Shown here: positions 28,333-35,539 of the stretch, piece after piece | Position numbering within the stretch: position 1 is the first letter of the stretch | Layout of the letters: every line of letters starts with the position of its first letter | Assembly: GCF_037969875.1 (NCBI RefSeq) | Contig: NZ_CP150218.1 | Coordinates: 1,426,001 to 1,490,000 of the forward strand | Direction: 5' to 3' | DNA from: Paenibacillus sp. FSL R7-0337 | Lineage (GTDB): Bacteria > Bacillota > Bacilli > Paenibacillales > Paenibacillaceae | DNA: 64,000 bases | Notes under the pieces: model-generated | Seen by the model: only the letters and a program-made list of their open reading frames with translations | Told to the model about the DNA's origin: nothing | Database searches by the model: none | Program-made: the position numbers and the translations under genes

Positions 28333-29319
28333 TTCGTCATTCATTTCTTTAGTATGTTCAATAAATTTGGTTAATGTGCCTATTGAACTAAAAACTCTAT
28401 AATCAACACCATTATAATTAATGCTGACACCTGTAATCGCTTCTATTTCTTTTAAAATCTCAAAAAAATCATTTGGATACAATAAATCAATTAATTTAGT
28501 GCTCGCTAGTTGCTCTGCGGTAATATCTCTATCTCTTTTCTTAAAATATGAGAACAATATTTCTTTTATTTCGTTATTTAGTTTGCTTTGGCCTAGAACT
28601 TCAACCGAATCGAAATTAAATGTATTAGCACCAATAACATCGTTTGTTTTCCATAGTTTTCTTTCGGCAAATGTTTGCAATAATACTTCCAGTTCCTCGT
28701 ATTTCAAATCAGGTTTCTTGATTAATATATTCAGTACTATACCTGTAACAGTTGCGGTAGCCTTACTCGTTCCGCCAAACATTTTATATGAATCACTTAT
28801 ACTCTTTACTAAATTAGGCGTTTTATTAGCGATACATTGGATCACCTTGCTTTTATTGTACCAATAATCACTGTTCCCCTGAAGTATAGCACCATTTATA
28901 CCGATTGCTCCATCGCATGCAGCTGGATAACCCAAATAACCTTGATTAGGTGCTGAAGATATTATGATCTTACCCTCACTCTTGAGTTTATGTATAATTG
29001 GTTGTAGCCTTGATCTGCTTTTTTTCTTAATTGTAGTTAAGCTAAGATTAATTGTCCGAATATTAAGTTTACGCGTATACTCCAAGGCTTCTATTAAGGT
29101 ATCAAGTGAACTCTCCATATTTTGATTTAATGCTTTAATCGCAAAAATATTGGGCTGCGCTTCACACATTTGCGCTATTATATTCGCACATTGCGTACCA
29201 TGACCATTATCGTCTTCGAAATCGCTATCTTCATCAGTCAAACCCATACCACCGATAACATTTCCAATGGAGTTCTCTTGAACTATTCCCGTATCAATAA
29301 TGATTACATCAGGATTCAT
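28330..29319 (-). CDS. Subtilisin-like (S8) peptidase fused to an acyl-carrier-like domain; RiPP maturation
   Basis: The 329-residue protein begins directly in the protease fold with no signal peptide or propeptide, so it should act in the cytoplasm. The catalytic triad is visible: Asp9 in IIDTGI, His40 in NGHGTQ and Ser185 in GGTSKATATVTG, with the oxyanion Asn125 in SSAPNQG. Residues about 245-325 resemble a carrier protein in length and pattern (LIDLLYPNDFFEILKEIE), but the serine that would hold phosphopantetheine is absent (NDF in place of DSL). From memory, carrier-related proteins have been noted in clostridial radical-SAM peptide systems. It is the last gene of the operon, after the precursor peptide, and probably removes the leader. 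Confidence 0.85.
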   Translation of the reverse strand: MNPDVIIIDTGIVQENSIGNVIGGMGLTDEDSDFEDDNGHGTQCANIIAQMCEAQPNIFAIKALNQNMESSLDTLIEALEYTRKLNIRTINLSLTTIKKKSRSRLQPIIHKLKSEGKIIISSAPNQGYLGYPAACDGAIGINGAILQGNSDYWYNKSKVIQCIANKTPNLVKSISDSYKMFGGTSKATATVTGIVLNILIKKPDLKYEELEVLLQTFAERKLWKTNDVIGANTFNFDSVEVLGQSKLNNEIKEILFSYFKKRDRDITAEQLASTKLIDLLYPNDFFEILKEIEAITGVSINYNGVDYRVFSSIGTLTKFIEHTKEMNDE

Positions 29320-29351
29320 GTTTGATCTCCCTATAGTTGCATATAATAAGT

Positions 29352-29379
29352 ATGGGTAGTGATTTTAATCACTACCCAT
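29352..29379 (-). terminator. Hairpin between precursor peptide and protease genes
   Basis: ATGGGTAGTGATT pairs with AATCACTACCCAT (13 bp with a minimal loop). On the minus strand it lies about 60 bp after the precursor stop codon and just ahead of the protease gene, without a long T tract. It is probably a partial terminator or 3'-end stabiliser that raises precursor mRNA above the downstream gene. Confidence 0.6.
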
Positions 29380-29437
29380 TATATAAAAATAGACTAGGAA
29401 TGCTGTTTTTTTAAGTAAATTTACCTACTTGTTCACA

Positions 29438-29596
29438 TTAAAATGCGCAAGTAATTTTACAGCTGAATGTAACAGAGCAACCTGCTGGGTTAGAGGCACT
29501 TTTTCCAGACCAATCGGCACAATCATCTTTACAACCTTGCCCTTTTACTTCTAATGCATTAATTTTGTCCGCAATTTTTTTAATCTTTAAACTCAT
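29438..29596 (-). CDS. Five-cysteine RiPP precursor peptide (52 residues)
   Basis: An ATG at 29596 follows AGGAGG at ideal spacing and opens a 52-codon frame ending TAA at 29438. The leader is short and lysine/isoleucine-rich (MSLKIKKIADKINALEVKG). The core begins near Gly21 and carries Cys22, Cys26, Cys40, Cys46 and Cys50, spaced C-x3-C-x13-C-x5-C-x3-C, ending SCKITCAF. Short size, lysine-rich leader, Cys-rich tail and position between two radical SAM genes and a protease are hallmarks of a sactipeptide or ranthipeptide precursor. I do not recognise the core as any named peptide. No lanthionine enzymes are nearby. Confidence 0.88.
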   Translation of the reverse strand: MSLKIKKIADKINALEVKGQGCKDDCADWSGKSASNPAGCSVTFSCKITCAF

Positions 29597-29636
29597 AATA
29601 AGTCCTCCTTCTTCGCATTCCTAGCTACTTCTATCT

Positions 29637-30671
29637 CTAAACTGATTTTAAAAAACTATAATTGGCATTTTCAAAAGCACATATTGTTGCTGAAGGACAC
29701 AATCCGTCATCAGTTAATAATTCATTGAGGTATCGGCATCTTACAGTAAGACAACTGCTATAATTATTGCACCCTTCACATTCAATCATGTTGCAGTCAT
29801 TAATTCTTGAGATATCTGCTAAGTAATCATTATTAATTCCTCCTAGATGTACTGAACCGATTTTATATTTGGTATCTCCTACAACATAGGAACACGGATA
29901 AATCTCTCCGGTTGGGTCAATGTGAATACTGCTATAACCGCCAGAACACTTATTTTTCTTGAAAATATTATTTTCTAAGATTGGAATTTCCACATTTTTT
30001 TCATCTAACCTATTCCTTAAATAATATTCTTTCAACAAACCAAGCTGATCTAAATAAGCATCTATATGTTTCTCATCCCAACTCTTATCGAAATAGTCAG
30101 GGATACAGACAATCACTAAGAATCCCAATTCTATCAAATGTTTAATGCTTTCAAATAAATGAGAAACTGTTTGAGCACCAAATGTAACTCTAGCCCTAAT
30201 ATTCTTCCTTTTTTCCAATGTCATATTAACCTTATTTATAATTGCATCATAAGAACCTGTACCATTTGAGAATAGCCTTGTTTGATCGTGAACCTTTTTA
30301 TCGCCATCAATACTTATTGAAAAATCATAATTCATATTTTCCGCCAAGAATTCAATCTTCTTTTTGTCAAGTAACACTGCATTTGTTGTAATGCCAAACA
30401 TAACTTTTTTTTTATATGTGGCGAATAATAATTTCAGTCGTTCAGTAATGTATGTTATTAGGTCATAATTTAATAATGGCTCCCCTCCATGGAATTGTAT
30501 AATTAATGGATCCTCTGACCAATTATCATTAGTACTATAGTTCTCTTGGATAAAATTAATTATTTGATCCGCAGTATTGCGATCCATATATATTTCCTTT
30601 TTGTCGTTTCCTTCATAACAATAGCTGCATCTCAGGTTGCATGCTTTAGTTACCCAAATTCCTATTAACAT
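29637..30671 (-). CDS. Radical SAM/SPASM peptide maturase without RRE domain
   Basis: The 344-residue enzyme starts almost at its radical SAM motif: the [4Fe-4S] ligands are Cys11, Cys15 and Cys18 (CNLRCSYC), and FHGGEPLL is the SAM-binding motif. A SPASM-type C-terminal region (about 235-340) supplies more cysteines for auxiliary clusters (KCSGG, IYPCSYV, CEGCNNYSSC, LCPSATIC). It has no N-terminal recognition domain, so it may depend on the RRE of the partner enzyme to dock the leader. It starts 3 bp after that partner's stop codon and ends 40 bp before the precursor gene. Likely chemistry is thioether formation from cysteine to a backbone or side-chain carbon; the exact reaction cannot be read from sequence. 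Confidence 0.92.
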   Translation of the reverse strand: MLIGIWVTKACNLRCSYCYEGNDKKEIYMDRNTADQIINFIQENYSTNDNWSEDPLIIQFHGGEPLLNYDLITYITERLKLLFATYKKKVMFGITTNAVLLDKKKIEFLAENMNYDFSISIDGDKKVHDQTRLFSNGTGSYDAIINKVNMTLEKRKNIRARVTFGAQTVSHLFESIKHLIELGFLVIVCIPDYFDKSWDEKHIDAYLDQLGLLKEYYLRNRLDEKNVEIPILENNIFKKNKCSGGYSSIHIDPTGEIYPCSYVVGDTKYKIGSVHLGGINNDYLADISRINDCNMIECEGCNNYSSCLTVRCRYLNELLTDDGLCPSATICAFENANYSFLKSV

Positions 30672-30674
30672 TGC

Positions 30675-31952
30675 TCAATCCTCCCATACAATCCTTTGGA
30701 AGTTACGTTTCAGTTCTGGACAAACACTTTCATAAAAACCATCATTGCTCTCTATAAGATCTAAGTAATGCAAGCAATTCCAGCAAAATAAATTAACATC
30801 ACAATCTTTACACTTTTCATGTTTATCAGGCTGTAAATACTCCCAATTTTGATATCCATCATATCTTTTAAATTCACCACTCCCCAGAAAACTGCTTAAA
30901 TCTTCTATTTCCAATATATTGCCTACATAATATTTATCTCTCTCCAATAAACCGCAAGGATATATCTGTCCTTTACTATTTATATAAATCTCTTTAAACA
31001 ACCCCCCACAGAGACAAATATGAACATCATCAATGTCAAGATTCATCATTCTTATTTCTTCAATTTGAACTTCTTTTTCTTTAGGCTGCAATGAATCTTT
31101 ATTATCTTTTCCTCTTCCAATTGGGCTAAAAGCTCTTGCAATGCCACGGGTTCCTAATTCTTTATTTAATTCCTCAAATTGATTGCGTAATACATAGTTC
31201 TCCTTAGTCAAGACCATTGATAATGAAATTTTATCGAAATGTTGATTTTTTAATAATTCAACCGAATGCAATACCTTGTTAAAAACTCCTTTTCCACGTA
31301 TTGATGAGCATGTGTCTTCATTAACACCATCAATACTAAAATCTATTGCTGATACATGCGCCACTAGTTGTTTCACATTTTCACTATTAATTAATGTCCC
31401 ATTCGTCATTACTCTGATTTCACCATCGTAAATATCATTCAGGTGAGATAGAATCTCAAAAAAATCCTTCCTAATTAAAGGTTCTCCACCCGTTAAGCAA
31501 ATACTCTTGGGTTTTGATTTAACCACTTTATTCAAAACCGTTTTTAGAACATCCGTGTCCAACGGATCGCTCAAATTTGTTAAGTCAGAATCCACGCAGC
31601 AATGTTTGCATCTGAGATTACATCTGTTGGTAATTGCTATATCAACACTGAAATTTTTATCAAACAGTAACATCTCTTCCGTATCGGCCAGCAAATTTTC
31701 TTTGTACAAAAGTTGCAACAGCTCGAAGAAGTATTCCTTATCTTCCTGGTCTTCAAACGCTTCAATCAGTTCATTAGTCGTTGCGCTTTCCTGCATGGCA
31801 AGTTTAAGTATTTCATAACATTCCTGACTCATTTTCATCCATTTTCCATTCATTCGATTCCCTAAAATCACTTTGTTTCCATGAGTCAAAACTTTAGTAA
31901 ACTGACCTAACATAATATTCCTGTTCATTTTCTTGTTCATTTTCTTGTTCAT
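30675..31952 (-). CDS. Radical SAM/SPASM peptide maturase with N-terminal PqqD-like (RRE) domain
   Basis: The 425-residue enzyme has an N-terminal segment (about 14-95) patterned like a PqqD/RiPP-recognition element, then a radical SAM core with Cys111, Cys115 and Cys118 (CNLRCKHC, plus an adjacent Cys119) and LTGGEPLIRKDF. The C-terminal SPASM region (about 320-415) has ICLCGG, IYPCGLL and CKDCDVNLFCWNC for auxiliary clusters. This matches sactionine-type synthases such as AlbA. The start lies in a 12-bp repeat shared with the end of the transporter gene (59-bp overlap). GGAGG at 31966-31970 supports the first ATG, but Met14 at 31913 is an alternative. Confidence 0.93.
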   Translation of the reverse strand: MNKKMNKKMNRNIMLGQFTKVLTHGNKVILGNRMNGKWMKMSQECYEILKLAMQESATTNELIEAFEDQEDKEYFFELLQLLYKENLLADTEEMLLFDKNFSVDIAITNRCNLRCKHCCVDSDLTNLSDPLDTDVLKTVLNKVVKSKPKSICLTGGEPLIRKDFFEILSHLNDIYDGEIRVMTNGTLINSENVKQLVAHVSAIDFSIDGVNEDTCSSIRGKGVFNKVLHSVELLKNQHFDKISLSMVLTKENYVLRNQFEELNKELGTRGIARAFSPIGRGKDNKDSLQPKEKEVQIEEIRMMNLDIDDVHICLCGGLFKEIYINSKGQIYPCGLLERDKYYVGNILEIEDLSSFLGSGEFKRYDGYQNWEYLQPDKHEKCKDCDVNLFCWNCLHYLDLIESNDGFYESVCPELKRNFQRIVWED

Positions 31953-33606
31953 TTCCTTGTTCCTCCGCTAGCATTATTTTTCTATCACATATATTTAAGA
32001 TTTGCTCTCTATGTGTAATAATTAATGCTGTTTTTCCTTCTAGTTTTCTTCTAATCACATTGCAGATTACCTTTTCTGCTTCAATGTCCATAGCTGAAGT
32101 GGGTTCATCTAACAAGTAAATAGATTTATTCTGAAGGAAGAGGCGTATTAACGCTATCTTTTGTACTTGTCCACCCGAAAGATTTAATGAATTTTCTTTA
32201 ATCATTGTATCGAGTCCATCAGGAAAATCATTTATTGCTAAGCAAAATTCCTTCATCGTCTCAATAATCTCATGATCACTATAGCGATTTTTAGTATCCA
32301 GAACATCCCTTAAAGAACCGCTTAATATAAATTCACTTTGTAATAAGCAACCGACTTGATGATGCAGATAATCCGTTTGGTAATCTCCAATAATCACTTC
32401 ATCTATTAGAATTTCCCCTTTTTGAGGTACACAGAGCTTCGTAAAGAGTTTCATTAAGGTTGTCTTCCCGCATCCATTTTTGCCTACGATTCCTACTACT
32501 TCACCCGGTTGGACCTCCAATGATAACCCTTTCAATATTTGATTGGATTCTTCATAGCTAAAATCAATTCTATTCACACTAATCTTGCCTGATAGATCGA
32601 GGTCAGGGGTGTAATTTCCTTCTTGAATAACCTCTTTATTATCCAAAACTTCAAATATCCGTCTAAAAATAGGAATGTTTTTTTTGAAAGATATATACTC
32701 ACTACCAATCGAATTTATTGGGCCAAACATTCTTTGCACATAAATGATTAAACTGAATAAAACACCTACTGTCATCGTCCCTGATAATACTCTTTGCGCC
32801 CCCATAAGCAACACCACAAAAATAATGATTACGCTATAACTTGAAACAATACTAAACAACACAGTAATCATTCTTAATTGTTTTATTGCTTTTTCTACTA
32901 CAGAACGGTTCTTCTTGCAGTAACCACTATAAGCACGTTTTACTTCACCAGCCATTTCAATATGATTCACATTATTTAGTATTTCATTTGTATAGGATGA
33001 GAAATCTGCAATTTCTTCTCTTAATGGCACCACATATGCTTCAATTTTTTTACCGTATTTTTTTTGAATTAAAGCAAATGAAAAAGTAAGCAATATTAAA
33101 ATGATTCCAATAGTTTTATCTATGTAGATTAAATATACGGAAATGCCTACTGCAATTAATGTATTGGATAAAATTCCGCTTATTGATTTTGTAAAAAGGC
33201 TTTCTATTGATGAGATGTCTTCTTCTAAAACTGTAAACATGTCTCCAACCTTATGCTTGCTCCAAAAAGCTATATTGGTATTCATTAATTTTTCAAAAAC
33301 CATTTCTTTTATTTCAGAAACAAAGCGTTGTGAAAATTTATAGAAGCTAACTTGATATAAATATTGGAAAGCAACCATCGTACATCCTACAATCAGCATA
33401 GTAATAGTGTAATTGGCAATATCCCCAATGTTCCTATTGCTTATTCCTAAGTCAACTATTTTACTTATGTAACTTGGAAATATAATTGACGAAACACTAT
33501 AAATTAAAACAAATATTATGCATTTTATCTGTTGAAGTGTAAAATCCAAATATCTGAGTCGACTAGAACCGTTTAAGTACTGTAAGCACTTTATCCAGTA
33601 ATACAT
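31894..33606 (-). CDS. ABC exporter (fused membrane and ATPase domains), RiPP export
   Basis: The 570-residue half-transporter has six membrane segments in the first 300 residues followed by an ATPase domain (Walker A GIVGKNGCGKTT, signature LNLSGGQVQKIALIRLF, Walker B IYLLDEPTSAMD). It lacks an N-terminal C39 peptidase domain, so it should not cleave the leader itself, which leaves that job to the S8 protease. It is the first gene of the RiPP operon. Its C-terminal tail is an NEQE repeat encoded by the 12-bp repeat, in the frame opposite the MNKK start repeats of the next gene. It likely homodimerises and exports the modified peptide. Confidence 0.94.
   Translation of the reverse strand: MYYWIKCLQYLNGSSRLRYLDFTLQQIKCIIFVLIYSVSSIIFPSYISKIVDLGISNRNIGDIANYTITMLIVGCTMVAFQYLYQVSFYKFSQRFVSEIKEMVFEKLMNTNIAFWSKHKVGDMFTVLEEDISSIESLFTKSISGILSNTLIAVGISVYLIYIDKTIGIILILLTFSFALIQKKYGKKIEAYVVPLREEIADFSSYTNEILNNVNHIEMAGEVKRAYSGYCKKNRSVVEKAIKQLRMITVLFSIVSSYSVIIIFVVLLMGAQRVLSGTMTVGVLFSLIIYVQRMFGPINSIGSEYISFKKNIPIFRRIFEVLDNKEVIQEGNYTPDLDLSGKISVNRIDFSYEESNQILKGLSLEVQPGEVVGIVGKNGCGKTTLMKLFTKLCVPQKGEILIDEVIIGDYQTDYLHHQVGCLLQSEFILSGSLRDVLDTKNRYSDHEIIETMKEFCLAINDFPDGLDTMIKENSLNLSGGQVQKIALIRLFLQNKSIYLLDEPTSAMDIEAEKVICNVIRRKLEGKTALIITHREQILNICDRKIMLAEEQGNEQENEQENEQEYYVRSVY
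31922..31963 (-). repeat. 12-bp tandem repeat in the transporter/radical SAM gene overlap
   Basis: About 3.5 copies of TGTTCATTTTCT (plus-strand reading) span the overlap. On minus they encode NEQE units at the transporter C-terminus and, in another frame, MNKK units containing successive ATG codons at the radical SAM N-terminus. Copy-number changes of 12 bp would keep both frames. Confidence 0.85.
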
Positions 33607-33907
33607 TTAGTTTTATCCCTTCGATTTGTGTATTATTTTACTTTTTTAGCAGTATTATCGTCTTTAAAACAATCATTTTCTTTCAATACATTCATAATAA
33701 ACAGAAATGTAGAAATATGCCAGATTTCTCGACCGAATGGTGCCTTTTTCTCACCCAATGGTTGGTTATGCCAAATTTAAATCATTTCCCCAATATGACA
33801 GCTACTGCAACCCTTGTAAAAACCGATGTAATCAGGCCGATTTATAGGATATACTTATAAGAAAGCGGATTACTATTGATGGTACCTAACCTGTAAGGAG
33901 GTTTGAA
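33607..33907. promoter_or_regulatory. Divergent control region with a LytTR-like direct repeat
   Basis: The 301-bp gap between the RiPP operon (minus) and the LysR gene (plus) has no gene. ACCGAATGGT (33732-33741) and ACCCAATGGT (33753-33762) are direct repeats with a 21-bp period, the spacing used by LytTR regulators such as AgrA, PlnC and ComE. On minus they read ACCATTCGG and ACCATTGGG, close to the ComE half-site as I recall it. Downstream on minus lie a weak -35 (CTGGCA, 33718-33723) and a -10 (TATTAT, 33694-33699) 18 bp apart, the layout of an activator-dependent promoter. TATACT at 33850-33855 may be the -10 for the LysR gene. Confidence 0.5.
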
Positions 33908-34819
33908 ATGGAACTGCGTCAACTGCAATATGTCCTGCAAATTGCGGCTGAGCGTAATTTTTCCCGGGCAGCAGACAAGCTGCATATCGCTCAGCCTTCA
34001 CTCAGCCAGCAACTCTCCAAACTGGAAAAAGAACTGGGTGTCCTTCTTTTCCAGCGCAATACCAGTTCAGTAGAGCTGACTCATGCCGGTAAGAAATTCG
34101 TCGAGCAGGCTCAGACCATCATTGATGCCGTAGAACTGCTGCGCCAGGAGATGTCGGATATATCCCAGCTGCGCACCGGACGGGTTGTGGTTGGCAGCAT
34201 GCCGATCACCGGTGCGCATCTGCTGCCGCATGTGCTGCCTGCCTTCAAACGCAAATACTCCGAGGTTGAAATCACGCTGCTGGAGGACTCCTCCATGAAT
34301 CTTGAGAAGCTGACAGCCAGCGGCCAGACAGATCTCAGCCTGCTATCCCTGCCACTGGAGATTCCGACTCTAGCTTACGAGGTTCTTGGAGAGGAACGGA
34401 TCGACCTGGCAGTCCCGCCTGAGCATCCGCTGGCGGCGCGGATGCTGCTGGGTACACGAACTTCGCTGACCGAGCTTAAGGATGAACCGTTCATCGTGCT
34501 CAAAGAAGGACAGGGCTTCCGCAAAATGACGGTGGAGCTATGCCGTGGAGCCGGATTTGAGCCGCGGATTGTCTTCGAAAGCAACAATATGGAGACCGTC
34601 CAATCGCTAGTAGCCACCGGAATGGGCGTAACGCTCGTGCCACATTTCATTGCACGGGCACCGCGGAGTGAATTCGTGCCTGTCTACCTGCCTTTGGCCG
34701 AACCGGTACCCAGCCGTACTCTGGTTGTCGCTTACCGGCGCGGACGCTATTTGTCCCGTGCTGCGGAAGCTTTCATTGAAACCTTCCAGGCAACGGTCGC
34801 CGGACTGGCAGGCGAATAA
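33908..34819 (+). CDS. LysR family transcriptional regulator
   Basis: The 303-residue protein has the LysR winged helix at its N-terminus (MELRQLQYVLQIAAERNFSRAADKLHIAQPSLSQQ in pattern; helix-turn-helix about 17-40) and a substrate-binding effector domain (about 90-295). AGGAGG lies 8 bp upstream of the ATG. The low-GC island separates it from leuCD. Whether it once controlled leuCD across a shared divergent promoter is only an inference. The effector is unknown. Confidence 0.94.
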   Translation: MELRQLQYVLQIAAERNFSRAADKLHIAQPSLSQQLSKLEKELGVLLFQRNTSSVELTHAGKKFVEQAQTIIDAVELLRQEMSDISQLRTGRVVVGSMPITGAHLLPHVLPAFKRKYSEVEITLLEDSSMNLEKLTASGQTDLSLLSLPLEIPTLAYEVLGEERIDLAVPPEHPLAARMLLGTRTSLTELKDEPFIVLKEGQGFRKMTVELCRGAGFEPRIVFESNNMETVQSLVATGMGVTLVPHFIARAPRSEFVPVYLPLAEPVPSRTLVVAYRRGRYLSRAAEAFIETFQATVAGLAGE

Positions 34820-34830
34820 GCCGGCGGAAA

Positions 34831-34874
34831 CAAATGCCCATCCAGCTCTTATCATGAGGCCGGATGGGCATTTG
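34831..34874. terminator. Hairpin terminator between LysR gene and small gene
   Basis: CAAATGCCCATCC and its exact complement form a 13-bp stem with an 18-nt loop, 12 bp after the LysR stop codon. On plus it is followed by CTGTATTTT. It probably serves both the plus-strand LysR gene and the minus-strand small gene. Confidence 0.75.
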
Positions 34875-34898
34875 CTGTATTTTGGCAGAAGCAATTAT

Positions 34899-35096
34899 TT
34901 ATTTGCGCAAATTATACTGCGTGATCATACGGTTCTGGTCATCGGGCATACGGGCAGTACTCTCGTCAACCGGTCCTTCTGTGCGGGAATCTCCGGCTTT
35001 TTCCTCGACAAATTCTCGGATCGCTTTGTTTTGAAATTCGGCGGCTTCTTTGGAATTCTGATTCTGTTCCTGTCGGACATTAGTCTTCTTACTCAA
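34899..35096 (-). CDS. Small hydrophilic protein, function unknown
   Basis: The 65-residue product is rich in Gln, Asn, Glu, Lys and Arg, has no hydrophobic segment and looks largely disordered. The start is TTG, with AGGAGG 9 nt upstream, a strong site that argues for translation. It is flanked by a terminator hairpin on its 3' side. Small hydrophilic proteins of this kind are common in spore-formers, some of them spore-specific, but I recognise no family here. Confidence 0.65.
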   Translation of the reverse strand: MSKKTNVRQEQNQNSKEAAEFQNKAIREFVEEKAGDSRTEGPVDESTARMPDDQNRMITQYNLRK

Positions 35097-35249
35097 TTCA
35101 ATCCACCTCCTGGTAACTGATTATAAATACTTTACCCGTTCCCCTGAAGGACAACCAGAAAATCCGCTCCCTGCCCCAGCAGAAAAATATTCGTCCGGAG
35201 CTCTTTGCAAACCCTGCTTCCCCATGGTATTCTAAATGTCAAATAGTGA

Positions 35250-35489
35250 AACGTGCTGACGGGACCAGTAAGAATGGACGTATATTCGTGTGCAGAGAGT
35301 AAATTCCTGAAGGCTGGGAGAATTTACCGCGAAGGTCATTCTGAATCCTACCCCTGAGCGGCCTGCCCAGCAGGACGGATACTCCCGTTATGAGAATGAA
35401 GTCGGATGAACCCTCATCAATGAAGGTGGTACCGCGGAAGTTAATTCAAGCTTTCGTCCTTTGCTAAGTCTAAGGATGGGGGCTTTTTG
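35250..35489 (+). ncRNA. T-box leader, proline specific, upstream of proBAC
   Basis: The leader has the stem I element GCAGAGAG near 35294, a specifier-loop region reading GAATCCTACCCC (about 35345) in which CCT is a proline codon, and the invariant T-box GAAGGTGGTACCGCGG (35422-35437). A terminator follows before proB. Uncharged tRNA-Pro would stabilise the antiterminator and switch the operon on. The exact 5' end was not determined. Confidence 0.93.
35449..35489 (+). terminator. Regulated terminator of the proline T-box
   Basis: AGCTTTCGTCCTT pairs (with several G-U pairs) with AAGGATGGGGGCT and is followed by a T run. It is the off-state structure of the T-box leader. Confidence 0.85.
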
Positions 35490-35539
35490 TCATTTTCGGG
35501 CATTACAGGCATTTCAATTCGAGAGGAAAGTGAAAGACA

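Noticed and set aside
28330..29319. Secreted subtilisin
   Set aside because: No signal peptide or propeptide. The catalytic Asp is at residue 9, so the protein should stay in the cytoplasm.
28330..33606. Lanthipeptide or thiopeptide cluster
   Set aside because: There is no LanB, LanC, LanM or YcaO-type enzyme. The modifying enzymes are radical SAM/SPASM proteins.
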